From the NCBI GenBank assembly GCA_021816925.1, contig JAKAWQ010000003.1, positions 1 through 64,000 on the forward strand: a stretch of 64,000 nucleotides of DNA. Direction: 5' to 3'. Numbering within the stretch: the stretch's first letter is position 1; every line of letters starts with the position of its first letter. The stretch comes from Pseudomonadota bacterium. Its GTDB lineage: Bacteria; Pseudomonadota; Alphaproteobacteria; Acetobacterales; Acetobacteraceae. The notes under the pieces are model-generated. The model was not told the DNA's origin and did no database searches. It saw only the letters and a program-made list of their open reading frames with translations. The translations under genes were made by a program, and so were the position numbers. Shown in pieces: positions 1-9,523 of this stretch.

Positions 1-5
1 TTTCT

Positions 6-265
6 CCCCTCCGTTCGCTGCGCAGGGCCGCGAACTTCGGGGGCAGGACGCGTCCTTCTTTTCAGTGGCCTGCTGATCCCCTCCGTTCGCTGCGTTGGGC
101 CGCGAACTTCGGGGGCAGGACGCGTCCTTCTTTTCAGTGGCCTGCTGATCCCCTCCGTTCGCTGCGAAGGGCCGCGAACTTCGGGGGCAGGACGCGTCCT
201 TCTTTTCAGTGGCCTGCTGATCCCCTTCGTTCGCTGCGTTGGGCCGCGAACTTCGGGGGCAGGAC
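6..265. repeat. 72-bp tandem repeat array, about 3.6 copies
   Basis: Copies begin at 6, 78, 150 and 222 with an exact 72-bp period; the last is cut at 265, one base before the stop codon of the minus-strand gene at 267. Copies are nearly identical. They differ at a dinucleotide after GTTCGCTGCG (CA, TT, AA, TT) and by one C-to-T change in copy 4. Each complete unit carries the perfect 12-bp palindrome AGGACGCGTCCT. The period is 24 codons and a minus-strand frame stays open through the array, but no start codon or ribosome site makes it a gene. Bases 1-5 do not match the unit, so the array probably ends here. Confidence 0.93.
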
Positions 266-266
266 A

Positions 267-1232
267 CTAGCGCCGCGCCGGCGGCACCGGTGGGGGCGCG
301 CGGAAACCGAGGAGGCGAAAGGTCTCATCCATATGCGGGGGCAGCGGCGCTTCGACGCTGAGCCGCCCGCCCTCGGGATGCGGCAACGCGAGTGCGCGCG
401 CAACGAGATGGAGTGTCGGGGGAAAGCCTGCCGGCATCGCCTCGGCGCCCCCGTACGCGACATCGCCGAGGATCGGGGTGCCGAGTGCTGCGCAGTGCAC
501 GCGCAACTGGTGCGTGCGGCCGGTGAGCGGGGACAGTTCGAGCCATGCGAAGCGCTTGCCGGCGTGATCGCGCGTGCGGTACTCGGTGACCGCGCGCGCC
601 CCCTTCCCGTCCGCGGCCGCGGCGGTGCGGCCAAACCGCTGATTGCGGGTGCGGACGAGCGGGAGATCGATCTTTCCGGCCGGAGGCGCCGGGCATCCGG
701 CAACGACCGCCCAGTAGAGCTTCGTCACCTCACGCCCGCGAAAGGCCTTGGCGAGGCTGGCCGCCGCCGCCACACTTCGAGCGAGCAGCAGAACTCCGGC
801 GGTATCCTGATCCAACCGATGCACCAGCCGCGGCCGCTCGGCGGCCTCGAAGCGGAGCGCATCGAGCATCCCGTCGAGGTGGCGCGTGATCCCGGGACCC
901 CCTTGCACAGGGAGGCCGGCCGGCTTGTCGAGCACGAGCACCGAGGCATCACGGTAAAGGATGCGCCGGGCAAGCTCGCGCGCTGCGGCCGGATCGGGAT
1001 GCGGCGGGGGTGGTTCCGGCGGCAGCAGAGGCAGGAGCAAGGGGATGCGCACCGCCTGGCCGGGCGCCAACCGCGTCGCGCCTTCCGCGCGCCTGCCATC
1101 CACGCGCACCTGGCCGGTGCGGCAAAGCCGCTCGATCGCGCCCTGCGTCACGCCCGGAAAATGCCGGCGGAACCAACGGTCGAGGCGAATCTCGGCTTCG
1201 TCCGCCGTGACCAGGCGCCGATCCACCTTCAT
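267..1232 (-). CDS. rluC: RluA/RluC-family 23S rRNA pseudouridine synthase
   Basis: Converts uridine to pseudouridine in RNA, most likely 23S rRNA. The 321-residue protein has an N-terminal S4 RNA-binding domain (about residues 13-65), a proline-rich linker (about 66-82), then the synthase domain. The signature HRLDQDTAG places the catalytic Asp at residue 141, and later GRTHQLRVH also fits the family. The S4 domain favours RluC or RluD over RluA; the exact target uridines cannot be told. The ATG overlaps the rarA stop as ATGA, so the two are probably translationally coupled. The stop codon lies one base from the 72-bp repeat array, so this transcript reads straight into the repeats. Confidence 0.9.
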   Translation of the reverse strand: MKVDRRLVTADEAEIRLDRWFRRHFPGVTQGAIERLCRTGQVRVDGRRAEGATRLAPGQAVRIPLLLPLLPPEPPPPHPDPAAARELARRILYRDASVLVLDKPAGLPVQGGPGITRHLDGMLDALRFEAAERPRLVHRLDQDTAGVLLLARSVAAAASLAKAFRGREVTKLYWAVVAGCPAPPAGKIDLPLVRTRNQRFGRTAAAADGKGARAVTEYRTRDHAGKRFAWLELSPLTGRTHQLRVHCAALGTPILGDVAYGGAEAMPAGFPPTLHLVARALALPHPEGGRLSVEAPLPPHMDETFRLLGFRAPPPVPPARR

Positions 1233-2566
1233 CCTTGCCGCTCCGCCCGGAGCCGCTCCCAGTAGGCGAGCCGCTTGCCGATCTCCCGCTCGAAGCCGCG
1301 GTCCGAGGGCTGATAGAACCGCCTCCGGGCCATGCCGGGCGGGAAATAATCCTGCCCGGAAAACGCCTCTTCGGCCTGATGATCGTAGACGTAGCCGGTG
1401 CCGTAGCCGAGGTTTCGCATGAGCTTCGTGGGCGCGTTCAGGATGTGCGCCGGGGGCATCAGGCTGCCGGTGGCCTTGGCTCTGTCGCGCGCTTCCCCGA
1501 GCGCGCGGTAGAGCGCGTTCGATTTCGGCGCCGTGCCGAGATAGACGACCGCCTGAGCGATCGCGAGTTCGCCTTCGGGCGTGCCGAGCCGCTCATAGGC
1601 CTCCCACGCGGCGAGCGCCTGCACGAGGGCGGCGGGGTCCGCCATGCCGACATCCTCGGAAGCGAACCGGACGAGGCGGCGCGCGATGTAGCGGGGGTCT
1701 TCGCCGCCAGCCAGCATGCGCGCGAGCCAGTAGAGCGCGGCATCGGGATCCGAGCCGCGGAGCGCCTTATGGAGTGCGGAGATGAGGTTGTAGTGTTCCT
1801 CACGGTCCTTGTCGTAGAGCGCGGCGCGGCGCGCGAGGACCGCGGCCAGCGCCGCGGGATCGAGCGGTGGCGTGTCCGCCGGCAGCGCCAGGAGCTGCTC
1901 CACCATGTTCAGGAGGTAGCGGCCGTCGCCGTCGGCCATCGCGCGCAACGCGGCCCTGCCTTCCGGCGAGAGCGGGAGGAGGCGGGTTTCCGCCTCGGCG
2001 CGGGAGAGGAGGGTTTCCAGCGCCGCGTCGTCCAAACGGCGCAGCACGAGCACCTGGCAGCGCGAGAGCAGCGCGCCGTTGAGCGCAAACGAGGGATTTT
2101 CCGTCGTTGCGCCGACGAGGACGATTGTTCCGTCTTCGACGACGGGCAGGAACCCGTCCTGCTGGGCGCGGTTGAAGCGATGGACTTCGTCCACGAAGAG
2201 CAGCGTGCCTTCGCCCCGGCGGCGCCGACGTGCGGCTTCCTCGAACGTGCGCTTGAGGTCGGCCACTCCGGAAAAGACCGCCGAAAGCTGCACGAAGGCG
2301 AGGCCAGAGCGCACTGCCAGAAGGCGGGCGATGGTGGTCTTGCCGGAGCCGGGCGGTCCCCAGAGGATCAGGCTTGCGAGCGAGCCGAGAGCCAGCATGC
2401 GCGAGAGCGCGCCGGCCGGGCCGAGCAGGTGGTCCTGCCCCACCACCTCTTCGAGCGTGCGCGGCCGGAGCCGGTCGGCCAGCGGCCGCGGCGCGCCGGG
2501 CGGCGGAGGCGCGGCGGGCGGCGGCTCGCCGAACAGGTCGGCCGCCGGATCTTGCGACGAGGCCAT
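1229..2566 (-). CDS. rarA: Replication-associated recombination protein A (AAA+ ATPase)
   Basis: RarA/MgsA is a clamp-loader-like AAA+ ATPase acting at stalled replication forks. The 445-residue product matches the family's usual length (E. coli RarA is 447). Walker A GPPGSGKT is at residues 70-77, Walker B LLFVDEVHRF around 123-131, and the C-terminal half has the RarA/WRNIP1-type tetramerisation region. The frame stays open further upstream, but the ATG at 2566 (MASSQDPAADLFG) gives the expected length. The extension would run through the divergent SDR start. It is co-transcribed with the downstream pseudouridine synthase (ATGA overlap). Confidence 0.93.
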   Translation of the reverse strand: MASSQDPAADLFGEPPPAAPPPPGAPRPLADRLRPRTLEEVVGQDHLLGPAGALSRMLALGSLASLILWGPPGSGKTTIARLLAVRSGLAFVQLSAVFSGVADLKRTFEEAARRRRRGEGTLLFVDEVHRFNRAQQDGFLPVVEDGTIVLVGATTENPSFALNGALLSRCQVLVLRRLDDAALETLLSRAEAETRLLPLSPEGRAALRAMADGDGRYLLNMVEQLLALPADTPPLDPAALAAVLARRAALYDKDREEHYNLISALHKALRGSDPDAALYWLARMLAGGEDPRYIARRLVRFASEDVGMADPAALVQALAAWEAYERLGTPEGELAIAQAVVYLGTAPKSNALYRALGEARDRAKATGSLMPPAHILNAPTKLMRNLGYGTGYVYDHQAEEAFSGQDYFPPGMARRRFYQPSDRGFEREIGKRLAYWERLRAERQG

Positions 2567-2621
2567 GTTCGCAGCATAGCGCAACGGGCCGGCCGGTGCC
2601 GGAACGGGGAAGGAAACGGGC

Positions 2622-3386
2622 ATGCGTCTTTTCGATCTCAGCGGCAAAGTGGCGGTGGTGACGGGCGGCAACGGCGGCATCGGGCTTGGCATGGCCAAGG
2701 GGCTCGCGGCGGCCGGAGCCGCGGTCGCGATTGCTGCGCGCAACAAGGAGAAGGCGGATGCCGCCGTGGCCGAGATCGAAGGCCTCGGCGCCAAGGCCCA
2801 GTTCGTCGCGTTCGATGCGGCGAAGATCGATTCCTGCCGGGCGATGGTTCGAATGGTCGGAACGAAGTTCGGCCGCCTCGATATCCTGGTGAACAATGCC
2901 GGCATCTCGATCCGCAAGCGGCCCGAGGAGTACACGCCCGAGGAATGGCAGTCGGTGCTGAACGTCAATCTCAACAGCGCCTTCTGGTGCGCGCAGGCCG
3001 CCTATCCGGGCATGTGCGAGCGGGGCGGCGGCAAGATCATCAACATCGGTTCGATGATGTCGATCTTCGCGGCTCCTTTCTCTGCGCCTTACGCGGCGAG
3101 CAAAGGGGGCATCATGCAGACGACGCGCGCGCTCGCCGTTGCCTGGGCCAGGGACAACATCCAGGTCAACGCGATCCTGCCCGGCTGGATCGACACCGAA
3201 CTCACGCGGACGGCGCGCGAGCAGGTGCCCGGGCTCGACGAGCGGGTGCTTGCGCGCACTCCGGCAGGCCGATGGGGATCGCCCGAGGATTTTGCGGGCA
3301 TCGCCGTTTTCCTGGCTGCGCCGGCGTCCGATTTCGTGACCGGCGCCGCGATTGTCGTGGACGGAGGCTACGCGAGCCTCGGCTGA
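2622..3386 (+). CDS. SDR-family oxidoreductase
   Basis: A 254-residue classical short-chain dehydrogenase/reductase using NAD(P)H. The cofactor motif TGGNGGIG is at residues 14-21, NNAG at 91-94, and the catalytic Ser144, Tyr157 and Lys161 are all present. Length and the C-terminal VTGAAIVVDGGYAS resemble the 3-oxoacyl-ACP reductase / gluconate 5-dehydrogenase group, so the substrate may be a sugar acid or a 3-oxoacyl group. Start ATG has AAGGAAA upstream. It is divergent from rarA and converges on rplQ with only about 20 bases between stop codons. Confidence 0.9.
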   Translation: MRLFDLSGKVAVVTGGNGGIGLGMAKGLAAAGAAVAIAARNKEKADAAVAEIEGLGAKAQFVAFDAAKIDSCRAMVRMVGTKFGRLDILVNNAGISIRKRPEEYTPEEWQSVLNVNLNSAFWCAQAAYPGMCERGGGKIINIGSMMSIFAAPFSAPYAASKGGIMQTTRALAVAWARDNIQVNAILPGWIDTELTRTAREQVPGLDERVLARTPAGRWGSPEDFAGIAVFLAAPASDFVTGAAIVVDGGYASLG

Positions 3387-3407
3387 ACCGCCGCTGTCAG
3401 GGTGCGA

Positions 3408-3836
3408 TCATGTCGCGGTAGCGGCCTCTTCGTCGGCCGGCTTCGGCTTCGGGCCGCTCGCCTGCCCTTTGGCGGAGGGATCGCGATCGACGAGTTCGAT
3501 CACGGCCATATCGGCGGCATCGCCATGGCGCATGCCCGCCTTGAGAACGCGCGTATAGCCGCCCGCGCGCGCGCGGTAGCGCTCCGCCAGCGCGCCGAGA
3601 AGCTTGGCCACCACCTTCTCATCCCCGAGTGCCGCGATTGCCCGGCGGCGGGCGGCCAAGCCGCCCCGCTTGCCGAGCGTGATCAGCCGCTCGGCGAGTG
3701 GGCGAAGCTCCTTCGCCTTGGGCAGCGTGGTGGTGATCTGCTCGTGCTTGAAGAGCGCAACCGCGAGGTTACGGAACATCGCCCGGCGATGGCTCGAGGT
3801 CACTCCGAGCTTGCGGCCGGCCAGACCATGACGCAT
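3408..3836 (-). CDS. rplQ: 50S ribosomal protein L17
   Basis: Large-subunit protein near the exit tunnel. The 142-residue product begins [17 protein letters not shown] and contains the typical [19 protein letters not shown] segment; the C-terminal extension (after about 120) is common in alphaproteobacteria. It is the last gene of the ribosomal run, directly after rpoA. No clear intrinsic terminator is visible in the 21 bases before the convergent SDR gene. Confidence 0.98.
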   Translation of the reverse strand: MRHGLAGRKLGVTSSHRRAMFRNLAVALFKHEQITTTLPKAKELRPLAERLITLGKRGGLAARRRAIAALGDEKVVAKLLGALAERYRARAGGYTRVLKAGMRHGDAADMAVIELVDRDPSAKGQASGPKPKPADEEAATAT

Positions 3837-3873
3837 GGAAGCTTCTCCCCTCTCGCCCTTGCCTGGTTGTGGC

Positions 3874-4905
3874 TCAGAACGGCTCTTCGAGAACCCTGGC
3901 CAGGCCCTCGATGTTCTCCGGCGGCCAGCCCGGCACGGTCATGCCGAGGGAAAGCCCCATCGCCGCCAACACCTCCTTGATCTCGTTCAACGACTTGCGG
4001 CCGAAGTTCGGCGTGCGCAGCATCTCCTGCTCGCTCTTCTGGACCAGATCGCCGATGTAGACGATGTTGTCGTTCTTCAGGCAGTTGGCGCTGCGCACCG
4101 AAAGCTCGAGGTCGTCGACCTTGCGCAAAAGGTTGCGGTTGAACGGCAGGTCCTCGATCGGCTCCTCGTGGCGGAGCTCCCTCGGTTCGTCGAAATTGAT
4201 GAAGAGCTGGAGCTGGTCCTGCAGGATGCGCGCCGCCAGTGCAACCGCATCCTCCGGGCGCACCGTGCCGTTGGTCTCCACGGTCAGCAGGAGCTTGTCG
4301 AAGTCCGTCACCTGCTGCACGCGTGTCGGCTCGACGCGGTAGGAGACGCGGCGCACCGGGGAATAGATCGAATCGACGGGTATGAGGCCGATCGGCGCGT
4401 CTTCGGCGCGGTTCGCGACCGCCGGCACGTATCCCTTGCCGATATTGACCGTGAACTCCATGCCGAGCTTCACCCCGTCATCGAGGGTGCAGAGGACGAG
4501 GTCCGGATTGAGGATTTCGATGTCGTGGCCGGTCTGGATTTGCGCCGCCTTCGCCTCGCCGGGGCCGGTTGCCGTCAGTATCATGCGCTTCGGCCCCTCG
4601 CCGTGCATGCGAAGCGCGAGCTGCTTCACGTTCAGAACGATGTCGGTGACGTCCTCGCGCACGCCGGGGATCGAGCTGAACTCGTGCAGCACGCCGTCGA
4701 TTTGCACCGCCGTCACCGCCGCGCCCTGGAGTGAGGAGAGGAGGATGCGCCGGATCGCATTGCCGAGCGTCATGCCGAAGCCCCGCTCCAGCGGCTCGGC
4801 GATCACCGTTGCGGTGCGCGCGGGGTCCGCTCCGGGCTCGACCGCGAGCTTCTCCGGCCGAATCAGGGACTGCCAGTTCTTTTGGATGATCACCGCCTGC
4901 CTCAT
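3874..4905 (-). CDS. rpoA: DNA-directed RNA polymerase subunit alpha
   Basis: The 343-residue subunit nucleates RNA polymerase assembly. The N-terminal assembly domain includes [20 protein letters not shown]. The C-terminal domain, which binds UP elements and activators, has the helix-hairpin-helix sequence [14 protein letters not shown]. Length is normal. The ATG at 4905 follows a GAGGGA ribosome site. It lies between rpsK and rplQ, the standard alpha-operon order. Confidence 0.98.
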   Translation of the reverse strand: MRQAVIIQKNWQSLIRPEKLAVEPGADPARTATVIAEPLERGFGMTLGNAIRRILLSSLQGAAVTAVQIDGVLHEFSSIPGVREDVTDIVLNVKQLALRMHGEGPKRMILTATGPGEAKAAQIQTGHDIEILNPDLVLCTLDDGVKLGMEFTVNIGKGYVPAVANRAEDAPIGLIPVDSIYSPVRRVSYRVEPTRVQQVTDFDKLLLTVETNGTVRPEDAVALAARILQDQLQLFINFDEPRELRHEEPIEDLPFNRNLLRKVDDLELSVRSANCLKNDNIVYIGDLVQKSEQEMLRTPNFGRKSLNEIKEVLAAMGLSLGMTVPGWPPENIEGLARVLEEPF

Positions 4906-4970
4906 TTATTCCCTCGCCGGACCGAGCTGCCGCTTGCGGCCTGCCCGGCAATCCTGATCCCAGTTCCGGC

Positions 4971-5366
4971 CTACACTCTCCGCCGCTTGCACGGCCGGCA
5001 CCCGTTGTGCGGGATCGGCGTCATGTCGCGGATGGCCGTGATCGAGAAGCCGACCGCCTGCAACGCACGGAGCGCGCTCTCGCGCCCTGAGCCTGGGCCG
5101 CTGACCTCGATTTCGAGCGTTTCCATGCCGTGCTCGCGCGCCTTCCGCCCGGCATCCTCGGCCGCCACCTGGGCCGCATAGGGCGTGGACTTGCGGCTGC
5201 CCTTGAAGCCCTGGCTCCCGGCCGAGGACCAAGCAATCGTGTTCCCTTGGGCATCGGTGATGGTCACCACCGTGTTGTTGAACGTGGCGGCAACGTGCGC
5301 CACTCCGGCGGTGATGTTCTTTCGCTCTTTCTTGCGTGTACGGGCGGCGGTGGCCGGCTTCGCCAT
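4971..5366 (-). CDS. rpsK: 30S ribosomal protein S11
   Basis: Platform protein of the small subunit. The 131-residue product starts [18 protein letters not shown] and holds the conserved [18 protein letters not shown] and the terminal [18 protein letters not shown]. An in-frame TTG nine bases upstream is less likely: the AAAGGA ribosome site lies about ten bases before the ATG at 5366 but only a base or two from the TTG. Confidence 0.98.
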   Translation of the reverse strand: MAKPATAARTRKKERKNITAGVAHVAATFNNTVVTITDAQGNTIAWSSAGSQGFKGSRKSTPYAAQVAAEDAGRKAREHGMETLEIEVSGPGSGRESALRALQAVGFSITAIRDMTPIPHNGCRPCKRRRV

Positions 5367-5446
5367 GACGTTCAATTCCTTTGGTCCTGGTCTGCCGCGT
5401 GCGCCGGGGCGAAGCGGCGTTCAATGCTTCGGGTGCCCGCGCGCGG

Positions 5447-5824
<378 letters not shown>

Positions 5825-5954
5825 TCTACCCTCGCTCCTGCAGAGGCCGCGCGCCCAAGTGCCGGCACTCGCCCCTCAAAAAACTGCCATCCGGTGATGC
5901 CGAAAAACAGACATCCCCGCGCCGCGCCGGCCACAGGGATCACGATGCCCGGTT

Positions 5955-5982
5955 AACATAAGGCCGCTCCCGGGCGAGTCAA
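5955..5982 (-). promoter_or_regulatory. Internal sigma70-type promoter for rpsM-rpsK-rpoA-rplQ
   Basis: On the minus strand, TTGACT (5982-5977) and TATGTT (5960-5955) are separated by 16 bp. The -35 hexamer overlaps the last codons of adk (stop at 5979-5981). The 154-base gap to rpsM is the longest within the ribosomal run. This would let the alpha operon be transcribed independently of secY-adk. Confidence 0.6.
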
Positions 5983-6665
5983 TTGCCCCTCATCACTTTC
6001 GCGTGAGCAACCCCGCCGGCAAGCCCTCGGACAACCGAATCGATTTCCCGCGCCACCGCTTCGATCCCGGCCATGCCGTCCACCACAAAGAGCTTCCCCT
6101 GCGGGCGGTAATAAGGAAGGAGGGGTGCGGTCTGCTCATGATAGGCGGCAAGGCGGGCGGCGACCGTTTCTGGCGTGTCGTCGGCCCGGCGCACGAACTC
6201 AGTCCCGCCGCATCGGTCGCAGACGCCGGGCACACGGGTCGGGCGCGTGCGGTCGTGGTAGCTCGCTCCGCAGTCAGCGCACGTGAACCGCCCGACGATC
6301 CGCTCGACGAGCGCGGCATCGTCCACGTCGATGACGATCACCCCGGAGACTTCGAGGCCACGAGCGGCAAGCAACCGGTCCAGCGCCTCGGCTTGCGGCA
6401 CCGTTCGCGGAAAGCCGTCCAGGATCAGGTCGCGCCCTGCCTCCGCGGCGATCCGCCGGTCGAGCAGGCTGATGATCAGGCGATCCGGCACCAGTTCGCC
6501 GCGGTCCATGATCGCCTTCGCCTCGTGGCCGATGGCGCTGCCGTGCGCATCCTCGGCGCGCAGCATGTCGCCGGTCGAGACCTGCCGGAAGCCGTGCCGT
6601 TTCTCCAGGCCCTCGGCCTGCGTCCCCTTGCCCGCGGCGGGCGGGCCGAGGAGGATCAGGATCAC
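5979..6665 (-). CDS. adk: Adenylate kinase, zinc-binding LID type
   Basis: Interconverts ATP + AMP and 2 ADP. The 228-residue protein has the P-loop GPPAAGKGT (residues 7-15) and the ILDGFPRT motif (about 81-88). The LID domain carries four cysteines (129, 132, 149, 152) in two CxxC pairs, which is the structural zinc-site form. The GTG start overlaps the secY stop as GTGA, so translation is probably coupled. The last codons double as the -35 of a downstream promoter. Confidence 0.96.
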   Translation of the reverse strand: MILILLGPPAAGKGTQAEGLEKRHGFRQVSTGDMLRAEDAHGSAIGHEAKAIMDRGELVPDRLIISLLDRRIAAEAGRDLILDGFPRTVPQAEALDRLLAARGLEVSGVIVIDVDDAALVERIVGRFTCADCGASYHDRTRPTRVPGVCDRCGGTEFVRRADDTPETVAARLAAYHEQTAPLLPYYRPQGKLFVVDGMAGIEAVAREIDSVVRGLAGGVAHAKVMRGN

Positions 6666-8005
6666 CGGCCCCGTCCCTTGATCCGTGCCTTGCGGATCAG
6701 GCCCTCATACTGATGCGCCAAGAGATGCGACTGGATCTGGGTCACCGTGTCCATGGTGACCGAGACGATGATGATGAGGCTGGTGCCGCCGAAATAGAAC
6801 GGCAGCCCATAGTCGCTGATCAGGATCAGCGGCAGGGTGCACACCAGCACCAGGTAGAGCGCGCCGACCACGGTGATGCGCGTCAGCACGTGGTCGAAAT
6901 AGCTCGCGGTGGCGCTGCCCGGCCGGATGCCGGGGATGAAGCCGCCATATTTCTTCAGGTTGTCCGCCGTCTCCTCCGGGTTGAAGACGACCGCGGTATA
7001 GAAGAACGTGAAGAAGAGGATCATCCCGGCGTAGAGCACCAGGAAGAGCGGCTGGCCCTGGCCCAGCATCGCCGCGATCCGCGTCAGGAGCGAATTTCCG
7101 GTGCCCTGGGAAAAACCCGTGATGGTGGCGGGGATGAGCAGGATGGAGCTGGCGAAGATCGGCGGAATCACCCCCGCGGTGTTCACCTTGAGCGGCATGT
7201 GCGTCGAATCGCCGCCGAACATGCGGTTGCCGACCTGACGCTTCGGGTACTGCACCACGATGCGCCGCTGCGCCCGCTCGATGAACACGATGAAGGCGAT
7301 CACGGCCACCGCGAGGGCCAGGAAGAAGATGATGAAGACGGTCGAGAGCGCGCCTGTCCGGCCGAGTTCGAGCAGGGCCACCACGGCCTGGGGCATGTTG
7401 GCGATGATGCCGGACATGATGATCAGGCTCGAGCCGTTGCCGATCCCGCGGTCGGTGATCTGCTCTCCGAGCCAGGTCAGGAACATGGTGCCGCCGACCA
7501 GGACGATGGTGGCCGAGATGCGGAAGAACCACCCGGGATCACTGACGGCGGCCCCCATGGTGCCGCGTATGCTTTCGAGCCCGATGGAGATGCCGTACGA
7601 CTGGAAGAGGGCGATCACCACCGTCAGGTAGCGGGTGTACTGATTGAGCGTCTTGCGCCCGCTTTCGCCCTCCTTGCGCAGCGCCTCGAGCGAGGGAACG
7701 GCGGCGGTCATCATCTGCACGATGATGCTGGCCGTGATGTAGGGCATGATGCTGAGCGCGAAGATCGTCATCCGGCCGAGCGCGCCGCCGGAGAACATGT
7801 TGAACATGCCGAGGATGCCGCCGCCCGAGCGCCGCATCAGTTCGGCCATCACTGCGGGATTGACGCCGGGCAGCGGGATGTAGGTGCCGAGGCGATAGAC
7901 GATCAGCGCCCCGAGCGTGAACCAGATGCGCTTCTTGAGATCGGTCGCCTTGGCGAACACACCGACATTGAAGTTCGCGGCAAGCTGTTCGGCCACCGAT
8001 GCCAT
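6662..8005 (-). CDS. secY: Protein translocase subunit SecY
   Basis: Channel-forming subunit of the SecYEG translocon in the inner membrane. The 447-residue product has the ten hydrophobic segments of the family and the plug region after the first one (YIPLPGVNPA). The ATG at 8005 (MASVAEQLAANFNVG) is chosen; the frame is open another 20 codons upstream without support. It sits between rplO and adk. Confidence 0.97.
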   Translation of the reverse strand: MASVAEQLAANFNVGVFAKATDLKKRIWFTLGALIVYRLGTYIPLPGVNPAVMAELMRRSGGGILGMFNMFSGGALGRMTIFALSIMPYITASIIVQMMTAAVPSLEALRKEGESGRKTLNQYTRYLTVVIALFQSYGISIGLESIRGTMGAAVSDPGWFFRISATIVLVGGTMFLTWLGEQITDRGIGNGSSLIIMSGIIANMPQAVVALLELGRTGALSTVFIIFFLALAVAVIAFIVFIERAQRRIVVQYPKRQVGNRMFGGDSTHMPLKVNTAGVIPPIFASSILLIPATITGFSQGTGNSLLTRIAAMLGQGQPLFLVLYAGMILFFTFFYTAVVFNPEETADNLKKYGGFIPGIRPGSATASYFDHVLTRITVVGALYLVLVCTLPLILISDYGLPFYFGGTSLIIIVSVTMDTVTQIQSHLLAHQYEGLIRKARIKGRGR

Positions 8006-8151
8006 GCAGGATCCCCGCTGAAGAAAACCGGCGCCGGACGGCTCACGGGCGCCCCGCGAGGCCACCGCGCCCCGCAGCCAATCTGACGCTCCGCACGCGC
8101 TCCTGCAAGGTGGGCCGCGGAGCCCCGCCCTCGCGGTCCCCTCAGGCTCTT

Positions 8152-8661
8152 CTAGCCTGCCGTCGGCGCCGCCGCGGCCTCCCCTGCGGGCGGCGGCTGG
8201 CCGGTGAGCCGGACGGTGCCGCCGGCCGCCTCGACCGCCGCGACGGCCGCCTTCGATGCCCCGGAAACCGTAATGGTGAGCGCGCGGTCGATGCTGCCGC
8301 CGGCGAGCAGCCGGACGCCGGCGTGCGCCCGGCGCATGCGCGCAAGCCCGGCCTCCGCGAGCACCGCCTCGCTGATCGGCGACGCCGGATCGAGCCGGCC
8401 GGAGACGATCGCGGCGGCGATCGCGCCGAGATTGACCGGCACATAAACCGTGCGGAACGGGTTCCGGAAGCCGCGCTTGGGCAGGCGGCGGTAGATCGGC
8501 AGTTGCCCGCCCTCGAAGCCGTTCAACGCCACGCCGGTGCGGGCCTTCTGCCCCTTCACCCCGCGCCCGGAGGTCTTTCCCTTGCCCGAGCCGATGCCGC
8601 GCCCAAGGCGCTTGGCCGCGTGCCTGGCTCCTGCATTGTCGGTCAGTTCGTTGAGCTTCAT
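8152..8661 (-). CDS. rplO: 50S ribosomal protein L15
   Basis: Large-subunit assembly protein of 169 residues. The N-terminus [20 protein letters not shown] leads into a glycine/lysine-rich segment ([20 protein letters not shown]), both hallmarks of L15. An alanine-rich tail closes the protein. The start ATG at 8661 is preceded by an unusual 14-bp tandem repeat that fills most of the spacer after rpmD. Confidence 0.97.
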   Translation of the reverse strand: MKLNELTDNAGARHAAKRLGRGIGSGKGKTSGRGVKGQKARTGVALNGFEGGQLPIYRRLPKRGFRNPFRTVYVPVNLGAIAAAIVSGRLDPASPISEAVLAEAGLARMRRAHAGVRLLAGGSIDRALTITVSGASKAAVAAVEAAGGTVRLTGQPPPAGEAAAAPTAG

Positions 8662-8670
8662 CGCCCCAAT

Positions 8671-8712
8671 CCAGTTTTCGTGGCCCAGTTTTCGTGGCCC
8701 AGTTCTCACGGC
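8671..8712. repeat. 14-bp tandem repeat in the rplO leader, 3 copies
   Basis: The unit CCAGTTTTCGTGGC occurs at 8671-8684 and 8685-8698, then a diverged copy CCAGTTCTCACGGC at 8699-8712. It fills most of the 58-base rpmD-rplO spacer and ends nine bases before the rplO start codon (minus strand). The ribosome site for rplO must lie in or next to the array. Confidence 0.9.
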
Positions 8713-8719
8713 CCGGCGT

Positions 8720-8941
8720 TCAAGGCAGCTCTTCGACCCTGAGGAGGTGCGACACCTTGCGCAGCATGCCGCGCACCGCGGGCGTGGCCTCCAGCACGCG
8801 GCAGCGGCCCAGCCGGTTGAGGCCGAGCCCGACCAGCGTCTCGCGCTGGCCCGGCTTGCGGCCGGCCACCGAGGCGACCTGGGTCACGCGCACCTGCTTG
8901 CCCGCAGGCATCGTCCCCTTGGGCATGGTCTCCTCAGGCAT
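8720..8941 (-). CDS. rpmD: 50S ribosomal protein L30
   Basis: Small large-subunit protein; the core [20 protein letters not shown] and [17 protein letters not shown] match L30. Three in-frame ATGs are possible: 8941 (73 aa, GGAGG six bases upstream but inside rpsE), 8926 (68 aa) and 8911 (63 aa, nearest to the usual length of about 60). I give the longest on ribosome-site strength. It overlaps the end of rpsE with this start. Confidence 0.88.
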   Translation of the reverse strand: MPEETMPKGTMPAGKQVRVTQVASVAGRKPGQRETLVGLGLNRLGRCRVLEATPAVRGMLRKVSHLLRVEELP

Positions 8942-9512
8942 CGGCCGCCTCCGCGGGCGCGGGCTCTTGGGCGGTAGCGTCGCGCCGCCCCAGGAGGTCG
9001 GCAACCTTGCGGCCCCGGCGCTGCGCGACAATCCGCGGTGCAGCCAGGCGCCCGAGAGCGGCAAACGTCGCCTTCACCATGTTGTGCGGGTTGCGGCTGC
9101 CGACGCACTTGGCCACCACGTCGCCGATGCCGACAGATTCGAAGACCGCACGCATCGGCCCGCCGGCGATGATCCCGGTGCCGGCGGGTGCGGCGCGCAG
9201 GACGACCCGTCCGGCGCCGAACCGGCCTTCGACATCGAAGTGGAGCGTGCGGCCCTCGCGCATCGGCACGCGGACCATCGCCCGTTTGGCCCGGTCGGTC
9301 GCCTTGCGGATCGCCTCCGGCACCTCGCGCGCCTTGCCCGCGCCGTAGCCCACCCGGCCCTTCCGGTCGCCCACCACGACGAGCGCGGCGAACGCGAAGC
9401 GCCGGCCGCCCTTCACCACCTTGGCCACGCGGTTGATGCTCACCAGCTTGTCGATCAGCTCATCGCCCGCGTCGCGTTCGCGGCCGCGGCCGTCCCTCGG
9501 TTCCCGTGCCAT
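8934..9512 (-). CDS. rpsE: 30S ribosomal protein S5
   Basis: Accuracy protein of the small subunit. The 192-residue product has the S5 N-terminal domain ([20 protein letters not shown]) and the conserved [17 protein letters not shown] segment. An Ala/Glu-rich tail extends slightly beyond the usual end. It lies between rplR and rpmD. Confidence 0.97.
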   Translation of the reverse strand: MAREPRDGRGRERDAGDELIDKLVSINRVAKVVKGGRRFAFAALVVVGDRKGRVGYGAGKAREVPEAIRKATDRAKRAMVRVPMREGRTLHFDVEGRFGAGRVVLRAAPAGTGIIAGGPMRAVFESVGIGDVVAKCVGSRNPHNMVKATFAALGRLAAPRIVAQRRGRKVADLLGRRDATAQEPAPAEAADA

Positions 9513-9523
9513 TCCTTCCTTCC

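Noticed and set aside
1-265. CRISPR array
   Set aside because: The repeats are contiguous 72-bp units with no unique spacers and no cas genes in view.
206-703. A 165-codon minus-strand frame overlapping the pseudouridine synthase
   Set aside because: It is a shadow frame of the real gene and ends in the repeat array; Arg/Ser/Pro-rich composition is typical of GC-biased false frames.
2567-2974. Upstream extension of rarA by about 136 residues
   Set aside because: It would overlap the divergent SDR gene and has no RarA similarity; the ATG at 2566 gives the family length.
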